A stretch of DNA of 64,000 nt from Nothopassalora personata (GCA_033816765.1 CM066292.1:5637419-5701418), one strand, 5' to 3'. Shown: positions 10,991-23,037, counted from the stretch's first letter. A program made the numbers and translations. Notes: generated by a model not told the origin, from the sequence alone.

Positions 10991-13349
10991 TACACTCCGA
11001 CATACTAGGCCTAACTATCTTCGCGGAAGACCTCCTTATTATACTTAGGTTCATCTTTATAGGTAACTACTTGTCTAGTACGAACCTTAGGGTCCTTTCC
11101 TATAAGACGTCGCACTGTAGCGAGCTTCTCCTAAAGAGCGGGGGTGTTAGTAACGCGACCGAAGAGGGTAGCCTCGAACTAGCGACTATATCGAAACTAA
11201 TCTTAGGCGTTTACATTAGGAAACGTTGTCTAGAGGATCTAATTAATCTAGTAGATAATACCCTCTTCCTTTGTAACCGGGCTATTACTAGCTAAACTAT
11301 ATTGTCGGACGTAGTTATTAATCCTTATAGTCTTAGTATTCTACATACGCTTCCTTTATGCAAAGGGGGCGTTTACGGGACTAATAGGTATATCCTTAGG
11401 TAGTCCTTTGTTAGCATCGTTCCCTAATCTATTTACTTAGGCATTATTTCCCCTTCCTAGGGTTACCCCGGATTTAGCTAATAATTGAGTTTCGCTTATT
11501 TAAGCACTAACTTTATTAATCATTTCAACCTCCTACTAGTTGATCTTAGCTTACCGGATCTCCTGTTCCAATTGTAGGCGAACTTTCTTAGTAGCCTTAG
11601 CTCGGGCTCGTAGATCCTAGGCTAAGGACCGGGTCCTCGGGTGCGGATTCTTTAGAATACCTACGGGTACCTTCCCTTCACTTTATTAGACTATATAGGA
11701 TAGGTAGATACCTCGTTAAGCTCGCCTAAGTCGACCGCCTACTCCACTTCACTTTCTCCGAATGAGACCTAATATATACTAGTAGCCTTCTCTATTTAGC
11801 TAGACCGTGCGTCCTAAGGGCTATACTCTATTAAATGCCTAAAGTTAGGAGGGGGCTTAGAATAATTAGGAGGCGTAACCTTTATTACCCTAGTATAGTC
11901 CCTACCTATCTATTGCTTACGTAGTGTAGAAATCTTATACTAGTTATTAAACTCGATCGGCCTATAATGTTCTTCGAGTAGAGGGAGCATATAGAGCAGT
12001 TTCGGTTTACTATAGTCCCTCCGAAAGTTGAACTTAGTAGGACGCGGATCGCCTTCCTTCCCTAGATACTACTAGTTATTCGGGGCGAGGTATACGTAGC
12101 CCCGAGATATTAAGGACCTTATCGCCCTATAGTTACTAGCCTAGTACTTCGAACTACTATAGTTGTAGTAATAACCATCTATCGCTTTAGACTGTTCGCG
12201 ATTCTACGATAGGGGACGCTACATTACGTAAACCTGCAGTTTAGTGTCTAGGTCGTGCCTCTCCGGTTATATAGAGCGTTAATTCTCGCTCGGGTAGAAG
12301 GCACCCGCGTCCGCGACGCGACCGCGCTAGTATACACGTATACTTATTTTAGCTACCTTCTAGATAAGGTTATTATTAATAACAGTCCTAGAAGTGGCCT
12401 TCTTAAGCGTGTTAATCTTAGGCTTAAGGCGCGGCATTTACTTTACGACTAAGCGGTGTAGCTAAGGTAAAGCAAGAGGGAAATCTATATATATAGCTTT
12501 CTATCCCTCCTTACTATCTACGATGCTAGTAGCTTTATCGAGGATCCTCTAAAAGTCCCTAAACTTCTTAGGTTGCTTTAGGTAAAGCCCGTAAGCCTTG
12601 TAGACCGCTTTTGCGACTCCCTCTAGCAATCCCTAAAGGAGGAGGCGACTCCGGGAGCTATTATCTAAATCCTTAGGTTCAATTAGGTCACTTAAGGATA
12701 TAAATAGGCGGATGAATTCCTTCACATCTTGTTCTTTAGGCCTCTTACCTTACTGCGCCCTAATAATCTCCTTAAGATATTCCCGACTCCCTAACATCGA
12801 GTAGGCGTTAAACCTTAAGAACTCTAATAAGAACGCCCTCCTAAAACGTGCCTTGTTAGTAAGCTACCTAGGCAGCCTTATAACCACGCGCCGGATAGTA
12901 GTTTCGCAATTGCGCTTAAACCTACCCTAGAAATCATCCTTCTTAATAGATGCCCGAGGCGGATACTAGTCTATTAGGTCGCTAAACCGCTCCTAGAACT
13001 TAGTAGCATTGGTACTATTAAAGAACGGATTCTTAGCACCTCCTAGAGGTACATAGCGAGGGCTAGCGTTTTCTATTACTACTACTAATCGTCTAAAGAG
13101 GGTAGTTATAGTATCTATTCTAATTGTGCTGTTCGTTCCTACACCTATACCTAATTTAGCGGCGCTAGTTCCGCTTCTCCCTTCCTTACTAGATTTAGGT
13201 GTTTCCCCTTCCTCCGATTCCTCTATCCCCTTATAAGGGATAGAATCCCTATAGACCCCTTCTATTTTCGTAGGGTTTATAGGCTATTCGTAGCCTCTGC
13301 CTATATCGGTAAAGGTACTAAGTTTTTCTAGTAATGCAGCCGTATCCAT
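10991..13349 (-). pseudogene. Gypsy-1 gag
   Basis: The minus-strand frame begins at ATG 13347-13349 and runs through RIP-type stops. It is rich in Lys, Arg, Leu and Glu and has the helical, capsid-like wording of fungal Gypsy gag, such as a block with RFSDLI followed later by FRRAFLLEFL. The boundary with pol is approximate because gag and pol seem to share one frame. It would form the retrotransposon capsid. It is inactivated by multiple stops. Confidence 0.7.
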
Positions 13350-13440
13350 TATTGCGTAGTACTTGCTTTAGAATGTGCTAATACTAGTTGTTACTTAATA
13401 GGACCTTATAACCGTAATTGTTACTAAATACCTTAGACCT

Positions 13441-13570
13441 TAAGTGTTTTCGACCTTAGTCGACCTTAACCGTGAACCTTAACCTTAAACCTTAACCTTA
13501 AACCTTAACCTTAAGTAATAACCTTAACCGTAAACCTTAGACCTTAAACCGTAATTTTAACCTTACAAAC
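13441..13570. repeat. degenerate AACCTTA tandem repeat
   Basis: Irregular units AACCTTA / AACCTTAA / AACCGTAA in the Gypsy-1 leader between the 5' LTR and gag. It resembles, but does not match, the telomere complement CCCTAA. It may be simple tandem expansion. Confidence 0.75.
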
Positions 13571-13631
13571 TAGATACTAATACGCTACCGGGTATACACT
13601 TAATACCCCCCCTCATTAACTACTAAAATAA

Positions 13632-14021
13632 TGTCTACTAACTACCCTATGTAGGCCTGTCTAAGTTGTAGTAGTGTGGAGCGGCGCTTATGTAAGTAGA
13701 GGTATTTGCCGGTCCCGGGACCGTAAAATTAGGTTACGTGACGAGTAGCGTAGTAGCCGGATAAAATAAGAGGATTAGCGGACCTAAACCCCTATACCCT
13801 CTACTTAAGAGGTATAAATTAAATTGTTGCCTTAATACTACGCTTACAATGCTTAACTACGCAGTATATATCTTAATAGCTATACTAGTCCCGCTGGCTT
13901 ACCTAAATGTCTAATTAAACCTAAATGAAATAGAGGCAAGTTGGACCTAAGGAACCCTCTCTCTAAACCTAAGGTTAACACAACTAAACCTAAGGTTAAC
14001 ATAACCAATCAGTCGTTAATA
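13632..14021 (-). repeat. Gypsy-1 5' LTR
   Basis: A 390-bp partner of 2127-2516. It carries the palindrome near 13703-13727 and the same tandem AACCTAAGGTTAACATAAC motifs near its end. Confidence 0.93.
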
Positions 14022-14026
14022 GTAGA

Positions 14027-15023
14027 AAGGGTCTACCTACATCTAGTAGGATCTCTAAGCGTAAGACCCTTATTAAGGCACTTAGACTAGTTAAGTAGAT
14101 TATCGAGAGTAAGCGCAAGATTACTAAGAAGAATATAACCTTACAGCTTGCTATAGCATCCCTTAAGGTTACCTTCTATAAGAAGAAGCTTCTAACTACT
14201 AAGGGTAGTATTACTAATCTACCGAACTAGGGTTAGATTAACGCGGCTGCCTAGGATTTTAATTATATAATAGTTAACCCTTAAGGTCGTATTTCTAACA
14301 CTATTACTATAAACCTTAATAGTAGTTAGAACTACCTTCCTACCTTATAGGCTTCCGCTATAGACTATCTTATTTAGCACTTCGGTAGCGCCTATAACCG
14401 CTATAAGGAGAGATCTAACCTTCCCTTTTCTAGCTACTACACTATTCTAGGATAGTTCAAGGGCTACTATACTAACTACGCTCTTAACAATCATTACGAT
14501 AAGTGCAGCTTCTTCTCTCTACGGACCCTATAGTAGAGTGCCGCTAGTCTATCTAGAACCTACTAGTAGCCTAGTGCAGGTTATACTCGCTCCGCTAGTG
14601 CTACATTCTAGGGTAGTATATAGTATAGTCGATCTCCTCCTATTATGCGTAGCAGTCCTCTACGTAAGGGCTTCCTATCTCTAGTTCTATACTCTCCTAG
14701 CATAAGTACCTCTAGATATAGTCTTTAGATGCCACCTACCTGGCTTATTCCTAGCGATGTGGACTAGCGCCTAAGCATCCCTAGGGCTCCTAGTAATAGT
14801 TCTAGAACTGTCCTCCTAGAGCTTCGCCTCCTATTCTCTAACTCCCTCTCTTAGGATAAGGTTACTACCTTAATTCGTTAGTTCCTACAGCGCTTAGGCA
14901 CTAATAATGACTTTTAGGAGGGTGCTATATTAAACTCGAGTTCCTATAAGAGGGGCTCTAGAGGCTCTAGTAGTTTTAGTAGTAAGTAGTAGTCTAGATA
15001 GTGTACTTACATTAGGTCTTAGT
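14027..15023 (+). pseudogene. antisense ORF in the Copia-1 3' region (split by Gypsy-1)
   Basis: The plus strand, opposite to Copia-1 gag-pol, holds a frame of about 320 codons interrupted only by TAG/TAA. Its N-terminal part is Lys/Arg rich and probably helical; the C-terminal half is rich in Ser, Arg and Leu. If the Gypsy insertion is removed, the frame joins a Ser-rich stretch at about 1990-2126, so the insertion split an existing ORF. It lies between the RNase H end of pol (about 15.34 kb) and the 3' LTR. I do not recognise a domain. Antisense ORFs between pol and 3' LTR are known from some plant retrotransposons. It could also be a captured gene or a separate insertion. Confidence 0.5.
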
Positions 15024-15339
15024 AATTTAGTTAGGGCTAAAGGATAAAATGGCCGTTATAAGCAAGGGCGGTCTACTTCTCTATTTCCTTTTGTTTTATT
15101 ACTATAGCTCCCCTAAATTGGAGTCTATAATAATAAACTAGATCTTGCCTTAAAAGGCGGTTCTAAAGTAGGCCTCTCTATAGTCTAGTTATATAAGTAT
15201 AGCAAGATATATAATACCCTAAATAAATCTAGCCCTTAAGGCTAATAAATAAAAACTTTCCTCCACTGTCTCTAAACAAATGAAATATTACTTTATAAAT
15301 ACTTATGAACAAATGAAGGTCTTACTATGTATAAATGAA

Positions 15340-18300
15340 AGTGTAGTTAGTCTCTAGAAGCCTCCCTTAGAGAATGTAGTTTAGTGACTTTAGCTTTATA
15401 AGCTAATCTATAAGCTGCTATGTAGTAGGGATATACTTAACTACAATTAAGCCTTCTTTATAAACATGTCTACAAAAATGGTTCCTTAGTCTAACATACT
15501 TAGTTCTTCTACAGTTAGTGTAATCTCTAACTAGCTTAATAGTAGACTAGTTGTCTATAAAGATCTTAAAGGCTTAAGCTTTGTAGTTAGTTATTTTCTA
15601 GGTTTTATAGAGTAGATTTCTTAACTATATTACTTCCCTACAGCATTTAGTTAAGGCTACATACTCTGCTTTAGTGCTTGATAGCACTATCTCCTTCTAT
15701 AGGTTGGATTTCCAGATAATAGGACTTCTAGCCATTTTAACTAGGAGTCCTAAGGTAGATCTACCTATTAGATCTCTAGAGAAATTAGAGTCTATATAGA
15801 TCTCTAGCTTTAGGGATTGTGTTTTTCTAAAGATTAGGCACTTATTAATTGTTCTAGTAATGTATCTCTAAACATGCTTTACTACAGCAATATGTTCTAC
15901 TACCGGATTAGCTAAGAATTTAGCTAAGTGGTTTGTTGCATAGGAGATATCTAGCCTAGTTTAGTTAGCTAGGTACTAGAGTTCCCTAATTAATGTGTTA
16001 AACAGATTATAATCCTATATATTACATTGCTCTTCATAAGCTTTATACAGGCGGTCAAGGGGATACTTGACACTTTTAGCTAAGTCTAGGCTATGTTTCT
16101 AAAGTTTCTCTAAAGCATAGTACTTTTAGGAGACATAGAGATCTCTATTCTTTTCACTCTTTAGTTACATGCCTAGGAAAAGGTTAGTATTAACAGTTTT
16201 AATAGAGTACTTCTTCTTTAGTCTAGCAATGAACCTCTTAATCTTCTAATTACTGTCGCTAAAGATCTAAAAGTTATCTATATATAGGAGAACTAAAAGA
16301 TTCTCCCCCTAAAAAAGACATACATTAGAATTAAGTCTCTTTAGGCCTAATTCTTCTAGAGCTTCCTTAGCATTATAGTACTAGAGGTTTGTAGCTTGTT
16401 TTAATCCATATAGTCCCTTCTTAATTTCTAGGACTTTATTAGATAGATCTTTCTTAATAAGTTCTACCCCTTCTAGTAGTTTAATATATAAAGGTCTGTT
16501 GATGTTAGGGTTCATAAATGCTATTTTAACATTAATCTATCTCCTCTTCTAGCTAAGAACTGTGCATAGGGCTAGGAGAATCCTACTTATTAGTAGCCTT
16601 ATGGTTAGAGTAAAGGTTTTAACATAGTCTATCCCTTACTTTTGAGTAAACCCCTTTACTACCTATCTAGCTCTACGCTTCTTAATAGACCTATTAGGAA
16701 GATACTTGTAGTGTAGGACCTATTTTCCTATAAGCAGTTTCCTACCCTTAGGGACTTTCTATAATGGGATCTATATAACACATTCTATGTCTTCTAAGGA
16801 GTTAAATTCCTTTCTAATTACCCTAATCCATTTAGCTCTATTAGGTCTATTTAATGCTTTAGTTAGGGTAGTAGGATCTATAAGCTTCCCCTTCTTTACA
16901 TTATCTATAGCTATTATAGCGAATACTTTCTTAAGTTTGCTATAATTATAATAGGATCTGTTCTGTCTTAAACTTCTCCTAGTTAGCTTAGGATAGACCT
17001 TAGCTTATTTAGTCTTTATAGGCTTATAAGTCCTATCTCTCTTCCTCTTACTAATGTGTAGGGTAGGGTAGAATAGTGTTATAGCCTAATTAGGGTCTTC
17101 TTACATAGCTAGGGCTGTGTCTTCTTAGTGTAGCTCTTTAGACTATAAAGTCTAAGGCTTATACTCTATAGGGGATTGTTCCTAGAGCTAGGTGTACTCT
17201 ATAGAAGATTGTTCCTAGAGCTAGGTGTGCTCTATAGGAGACTGTTCCTAGAGCTAGGGGGATGTATCTCTAAATAGTAGACGTAAATCTTCTATCCTAT
17301 ACTCCCCCTAAGACTGACCTTAGTTAGGGGAGTCTTATTGCGAAGCCCTTTATGTTTTAGGTTAGTTACTATACTATAGCAGCTCCCCCTCTAGCTACAT
17401 AGCTCCCCTTAAAGGTTTATAGGGTTAGTAACTCGCTTCTAGCTCGTGTAGCCCTTCATAAGGCATGTAAATACCTTTATAGTAAGGGTCCTTAGGGTTA
17501 TTATAGGGATGTCTAAGGAAGGTAATCTCGTTATCTAGGACAGCATGCTTATTACTAGTAGTAAGCTAGGAGCTCTTAACAGTCTACCCTATCTACTCCC
17601 CCTAAGCAACCTGCTTACCTATAGGGATTTAGTATTGCGAGTTCTATAAGAAATCTTCATTAAAAGTTATATAGGGGGAATAGGTTATCTTATAGACCTA
17701 TTTTTCTTTCTCCTACTATGGCTTCTATAGTAGGTAGTTAGTTAATAAACTACCCTAGAATCCTATATGCTACTATATGTCCGCCCTTATAGAGAACTTT
17801 TTAGACTTAGTGTAATTGTCGTTATGTTTATATGCTTTACATCTAAACCTCCTTACATTCCTTAAGTCTATCTCTTTAACATTAATGCCTAGGTCCTTCT
17901 TAAAGTCAATCTATAGTACATTTTTTGTTGTTAAGTTAAAGAGGCGGTTCGTAATATAGCATGCAAAATCTATAGCCTAGGGCTAGAGGTTCTATAGCAA
18001 GCTAGAGTCTATAAGCATAGCTCTAGCCTTGTTAATAATAACTTTGTTCGAAGCTTTAGCAATTCCATTCTACTTAGGTGTGTATAGTAATGCAAAATCC
18101 CATCTAATTCCTTTATGTTAGGCATGTGTTCTAAGTTCAATGTTGTTAAATTCCCTACCACTATCTAAGAACCAGATCTTAGGTTTCTTCTTATAGTAGT
18201 TCTACATTATAGTAAGCTAAGTCTTAATTGCTGTTAGAGTAGCACTTTTCTTTAGAAGTAGTAAGCACTATCTTATCCTAGTTTTAGCACACGTAAGCAT

Positions 18301-19250
18301 AAGGTAATATGCGTAACTATTATAAGAGAGTGGAGTAATTAGACTAACTAGGTTAGCATAGATTTTATCCAATGCCTCTAGTGTAGGTCTCCTAGGGATT
18401 CTTAAAACAACTCTTTATAACCTTATAAGCTTATAAGTCTCACAATACCCTAACTCTACAGTATTAACATCTTCTAGGCCCTTAACTACTTCTTTTATAG
18501 TATTAAGTAATATGCTCCTAATATGCCTAAGCCTTTAATACCATCTAACTATGTTAGTTCTTAGCTTAGTAAATATAAGAGTAGTAAGTCCTTTTAGTGC
18601 TAATCTGTCTTCATCCTTCCTAGAACCCCTCTTTACCCTAAGGTTCCTAAAGATAATAACATTTTTCATTATCTTAACTAAGCCTATAGGCTTGTCCTTC
18701 TAGAACAGCATTTTAGATAGTCTATCTAGGTAAACTCTATGTTTCTTATATAGGAGTTCTATAGAGATTAGTGTCGCATCTAACTCTAGTAAGTAAAGCA
18801 CATTACGAAGGAGGAGGGTAGTCTCTTAGCTAAGATAGTTCTTTATAACCTACTCTAATTCTCCTTTAGTTATAAGAGATCCTTACCTAACGGCCTATAA
18901 GAAGCATATAGGCCTTAGTCTTAGCCTAACATTCTAAAGGTCTATAAGATTATTATAGATATAGAAGGATGTGCCTATATTATAGACTTTATCTATTAAC
19001 ATTAGGTTTAATGCGGCAGCTACTGTCCTTCCTATACATACTAGTTGTGCAACTGCAATAGCTACTCTAGACCTCCTATATAGTTATCTCTAGTCCCTAT
19101 TACTATTAGAGCTGTGCTCCTAATTAGATAATAAGTCTAACTAGTTATCAATTGCTATAGCAATCCTCTTCCTAGGGGATTTACTACCCTTTACCTTCTT
19201 TACCCTATCCTTTAGGGTGTCTTTACCCTTCTTAGACCTATTCCTAGGAT
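15340..19250 (-). pseudogene. Copia-1 pol: integrase, RT, RNase H
   Basis: The minus-strand frame contains a Copia integrase-type region (about 18.9-17.5 kb), then RT with a KWIRVIRKEFNSLE block (about 16.8 kb), a YGLKQ block and YIDN at the YxDD site, and an RNase H with KAEYVAL (about 15.7-15.4 kb). This order is diagnostic for Ty1/Copia. It would have made the enzymes for reverse transcription and integration. It is inactivated by TAG/TAA codons and the loss of an active-site Asp. Confidence 0.88.
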
Positions 19251-20250
19251 TCTTCTCTAGATGCTACTTATAGCAGTTCGCGTTAGTGTGCTTATGTAAG
19301 CACTGTATGCACTACTTATTATCATTCTTACTTAAGAATACTCTAACAAAGCTATTACTAGGCTTATGGGTAGTAGGTACTTACTCCTTCCTAAGAGTTG
19401 TAAACATTCTCTCTAGGGTAGTTAATTCTAGGGGATTGTTATGTCTCTATGTTCTAAGCTATTCGACATAGTTTAGACCTTTAATAAAGTACAATCTATA
19501 GATGCTATCTAGGAGGACAAAAGAGGATTTAAGCCTTAACTTGTTATTAACTAGGGAAGATCTAATAAATTACTCTATAGCAGTCTTATTATTATTTACC
19601 TATACTTAAAAGTCTTTATAGTACTTCAATGTATTAGGTCTTGCAGCATCTAGTTTAATGTGCCTAACTGCCTTTAGAGTGTTATATAGATCAATTGTAA
19701 TAACTAGCTTATATATTGCCTTAATTAAATTATATAATTCCTTAGCTAACTTGTCTACATCTCTAAAGTTTAGCCTTAGGGTAGAATCTAATCTAGCTAT
19801 AATAATGCTATATGCTTGCATGTCCTCTTTCTTCTATCGCTTATAGGTAGCTTTGTATCCTACACTACTAGTAATGTCCTAAGGGGCTTTATTCTAGGTA
19901 GTCTTATCTTAGATATTCTTAGTTGCATCTTAGGGTTAATTATAAGCTACCCTATTTAGAGCGTACTTTAGGTCAACCTAGTCTAGATTATAGATTACGT
20001 ATCTAACTAGATCCTTCTCTAGCAGTGCGCTAATTAGCATAGATTTCCATGCCTAGAACTGCACGCCTTTCCTAAGCACCTAGTTGTCCTTAGCGGATCT
20101 TACTAGGTTGCTAGAGGTGTTGTTTCTAAACTCTATACCTAGTCTAGCTCTTTTAGATGCTATACTATAGTACTAGTGCTTAGTACCGATCTCCTATAGT
20201 AGTTCTTAAATCGATTAGGTAGTTGTCCGTAAAACAAATGTAGGGTTAAG
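19251..20250 (-). pseudogene. Copia-1 gag
   Basis: The minus-strand frame includes an intact 71-codon stretch (19606-19821) of Copia gag-like helical sequence. Near 19.3 kb is a knuckle-like CxxC...H...C (CIQC, then HTNANC). The true start is not resolved. It would form the capsid around the element's RNA. Confidence 0.7.
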
Positions 20251-20327
20251 TCTACTAGTAAGGTAAGCTAATCCTTAATAGAGCTTTGATAACGATTCAG
20301 GTTTCAAATTAGATAGGCAGAGGAGTA

Positions 20328-20342
20328 CCCGGGCTTATAACC
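20328..20342 (-). other. Copia-1 primer-binding site (half-tRNA iMet type)
   Basis: The plus strand reads CCCGGGCTTATAACC immediately before the LTR. It matches the anticodon stem-loop of eukaryotic initiator tRNA-Met (GGGCTCATAAC) with one CpA->TpA change. Copia-type elements that prime from a cleaved initiator tRNA have their site here. The same sequence adjoins Copia-2. Confidence 0.7.
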
Positions 20343-20518
20343 TGTTATAAATAGGTATTTAACGAGTACAAGCTTCTAGATTAAAACGATAGGGTGGATT
20401 AGTAACCCTCATGAATTGCTACAAGGTGTGAGACTATCTAGCTACAGAAAATAGTGTGATATAGTGTGTGTGTGCTAAGTCCTGACTAACATAGACCTTG
20501 GTCACCTGATTCACAACA
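20343..20518 (-). repeat. Copia-1 5' LTR
   Basis: A 176-bp partner of 1343-1518, followed by the CTACG duplication. It retains more TG/CA than the left copy. Confidence 0.95.
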
Positions 20519-21052
20519 CTACGGTGTGCCTACATTAGGGTGGGCCGAAGTTCAGCTAAGTGTTAAGAGGCCATATTTCAGACTGTTCTATTGATTGAAC
20601 GTTAACAACGCTCAGCAAGAATGTTGCTCAACCGGTCAAGTCTGGACAGGTACAGATGAGCACCCTAAAGCACAAAGGTACGCAAACAGCGGGTGCTTAG
20701 GCACATACAGAGCTGCGCTCGACCGATTCGCTAGCTACTATATCGAGGGCTTGACAACAGATGCAAGACCTACTAAAATGGTCATGCAACGGCAAAGATA
20801 ATACAATACAGGCACGCAATCAAGGATATTGACAACGCGCCACAAGAAAGACAATGTGAGTAGATTGAGAAAGCCACAACTCCGCCACCTGTACGTAACG
20901 TGTTGCGAACGCACTTGCTTCACAGTGCTAAGCAGCTTCCATGCAGCCATTGTCGCTGGCCTTCAACGCAGCGTGACTAGACACGGTGTATTCGCAGCAT
21001 ATCACGTGTTCATCTTCTACCTATCTAATTTTACGAATCAGCCAATGTGACA
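20519..21052. other. host sequence without a clear gene
   Basis: Normal-composition DNA resuming the locus interrupted at 1342. Short open frames on both strands overlap each other and none is convincing. Confidence 0.4.
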
Positions 21053-21298
21053 ATGGAAAGCCGAAGCAACAGGGGGGTTTGTGAACGATTGGAGAACATA
21101 TTCAATGCGACAGATGGTTGCTCGAAGGTGGACCAGGATGGAATGGCTAGGAAAAGAGCAGAGTATCCAGCTCTACAATTTCGAGAGACTGCGGAAGGAA
21201 TACAGTTGAAGGACACCGAGCAGATTGTGCAGAAGGGCAGGGCAATTTCTCTCAGCTCCCACTTCGAACTACCTACGCAGAGCACTAAAGAACGCTAA
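21053..21298 (+). CDS. small hypothetical ORF, 81 aa
   Basis: An ATG-initiated frame in non-mutated host DNA. The peptide is hydrophilic and mixed charge, with no domain I recognise and no signal peptide. It may be an exon or chance; the opposite strand is also open. Confidence 0.2.
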   Translation: MESRSNRGVCERLENIFNATDGCSKVDQDGMARKRAEYPALQFRETAEGIQLKDTEQIVQKGRAISLSSHFELPTQSTKER

Positions 21299-21380
21299 GA
21301 GGACACGCTGCATACCCTGCCGGTTTGAAGAATCTCGAAATACGAAGCACTATCATCACAATGCTAGCCAGCATTGGCTG

Positions 21381-21639
21381 TCAACAGCTAGACCCGGTTG
21401 AGCGCCAATAAGCTGATGCGCTGGCACCGTTGTTCGCTCGCACATCATACACGCTAGCTTGCACGGCTTGACCGTATCGTCGAACCGTAGGTACAAGGAC
21501 TGCCACCGGTGGCACTGATGAAGGTGTAGGATGCTGGTACACCAGTACTTCTATGTTCAATCCCGGCGCGGCCATTGAGGCGATACGTGCCGTAGCAGTA
21601 CTACTGGGCGGAGCCTGGGCCTGGGATAGTACTAAGCTT
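21381..21639 (-). CDS. possible minus-strand exon, Ala/Pro rich
   Basis: An open minus-strand frame that continues upstream of its first ATG (21575) to about 21639. It is rich in Ala, Pro, Ser and Val. Another minus-strand open block lies at 21850-22098, so a spliced minus-strand gene is possible, but I cannot build a supported model. Confidence 0.2.
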
Positions 21640-22287
21640 TAGAAGACGAGGGGGAGATGTTTTGAGCAAAGGTGGTCCGAAGGTGACGATGAGGAGAGAT
21701 ACGGCGGGTATAGAGTTGGCTGTGTAAGAAAAAAAAGGAAGGTTGAGGTTGTTGAGAGAACTAGCGGTTTCATCATCTCTGCTAACAATATTGGCTGGTG
21801 CAAGTATGCTCGTGGCTATCTCGCGATGATGCTCTCACTTCCGTGAATCTCAGAAACTACGTCGGGATATGATGGCGCCTTTATTCTGCGAGGCAAAGCC
21901 TACACCATTCACTGCCGCGGAATCACTTGGTAAGTCAGGCTTAGGGCGAGGAGACTCATTCAATGCTATGGCTGAAGGGATCTGCGGCGAAGGGACTGTA
22001 GTCAAGTCAGTATGAATACTATAGACAGGGCTACTATTGGCTGTTATCTTTGTCTTGGAATCAGGAGCCGGTTTCCACAACACATTACCTTTACGCACAG
22101 GTCGCCAAGAGATGTACTAGAGAAGGAACCTTTGTTGAAGCTATAACGGGCACAGGAGCTTTATTCATCGAAAGAATGCCCTTGTGTGACATTATCGGCA
22201 TACAACACCTTCGTTTGTTGCCTTACTCTTGCTTACTGTCATCCCATATCCTCCACACCCGCGCACGCTTTCACCATTGAATTGGAA

Positions 22288-22695
22288 ATGAATCAAGCCA
22301 CTCAGCGTGTGGAAAGTGCGACAAAGACCACCCAACTTTCAGCCGATACCACGACGAATGTAGCACCCTCGATCATCAGAGCTACACCTACCACAAATGA
22401 CCCTATGATGGCAACGCGGCTGATCACAGCGTCCCGATCGGAAAATAGCGCTCTTACCAATACAGTAAACCAGGAACCCTTTCTGCTCACCATTTCAACA
22501 CCTACAGCAACGAGCGCTCCAACCCCACTTGGATACATCGTGTTCGGCACAGTGTACGTATCGATCCTCGCACTGCTGTTCGTGGAGGTGACGCTTCTGT
22601 GGACTGCGATGAAGATCCGGCTGGCCTTCGAAAGGCACAAGAGGCACAAGGTAGCCAGAACAGAGGATGTCGAGTGGAGAGCTGGTACTGAGTGA
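22288..22695 (+). CDS. small single-pass membrane protein, 135 aa
   Basis: Not recognised as a named family. From the ATG at 22288 the protein has about 80 Thr/Ser/Ala-rich residues, likely an O-glycosylated outer segment, then one strong hydrophobic stretch (YIVFGTVYVSILALLFVEV, residues about 84-102). A basic cytoplasmic tail follows (FERHKRHKVAR). This is the layout of a type I or III single-pass membrane protein. The frame is open upstream to 22186 but there is no in-frame ATG there; an upstream spliced signal-peptide exon is possible. Codon use is normal and there are no RIP-type stops. Confidence 0.45.
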   Translation: MNQATQRVESATKTTQLSADTTTNVAPSIIRATPTTNDPMMATRLITASRSENSALTNTVNQEPFLLTISTPTATSAPTPLGYIVFGTVYVSILALLFVEVTLLWTAMKIRLAFERHKRHKVARTEDVEWRAGTE

Positions 22696-23037
22696 CCTTA
22701 GATGACTGTGACTGAAAGTTCAAGACGCCGACCCAGCCATCGAAGTGGGAGATGCAACGAACACGCTCATTTCGAGATGGAGATGCAAGCTGTCTAGTGT
22801 GATCCGATGCCAGATGTCGTCGGGAAGCTGCAGAAGTCTAGGTGGTCTAAAAAGTCCTTAGGAGTACCATGGGGCAACAGAGAAGTGATATGAGTAGGAC
22901 GTTGCTCAACGACGTCCGATGTCCTCTTAATCCGCGGCTTGGCAGTACTGTTCACGCTAATCATCGACGAATTCCAGGACCTCTCGAAAGACTTCGGCAA
23001 GCGAGGCCCAGCATCGGCATGACGAGCTCGTCCACTG

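Larger units (their letters stand above)
2127..14021 (-). mobile_element. Gypsy-1 LTR retrotransposon with a third ORF
   Basis: An 11.9-kb Ty3/Gypsy element on the minus strand nested in Copia-1. LTRs of 390 bp lie at 2127-2516 and 13632-14021. Flanking pentamers are AGTAA and AGTAG, a near match whose exact edge is uncertain by one base. Minus-strand order is gag, protease/RT/RNase H/integrase, about 600 bp of non-coding DNA, then a large ORF of unknown function before the 3' LTR. The length is well above the usual 5-8 kb for fungal Gypsy elements because of that ORF. Most interrupting codons are TAG or TAA, consistent with RIP. Confidence 0.9.
1343..20518 (-). mobile_element. Copia-1 LTR retrotransposon, split by a nested Gypsy
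   Basis: A Ty1/Copia element lies on the minus strand with 176-bp LTRs at 1343-1518 and 20343-20518 and perfect CTACG target duplications. Removing the nested Gypsy (2127-14021) leaves about 7.3 kb, a normal Copia length. Minus-strand order from the right is LTR, primer-binding site, gag, integrase, RT, RNase H, a 3' region with an ORF on the opposite strand, polypurine tract, LTR. Domain order (integrase before RT) and RT wording (YGLKQ block) identify Copia. Many TAG/TAA codons interrupt the frame, and the RT active site reads YIDN instead of YxDD, so it is dead. It is less heavily mutated than the Gypsy copies near the telomere. Confidence 0.93.

Noticed and set aside
4908..12452. Short plus-strand open frames in Gypsy-1 (for example 4908-5114, 6744-6941, 7784-7993, 11071-11295, 12255-12452)
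   Set aside because: They are on the strand opposite to the recognisable minus-strand retrotransposon frames and have no ORF-like extent or motif.
22302..22723. Minus-strand frames over the membrane-protein gene
   Set aside because: The plus frame has a coherent Ser/Thr-rich domain, membrane segment and basic tail; the opposite frames do not.
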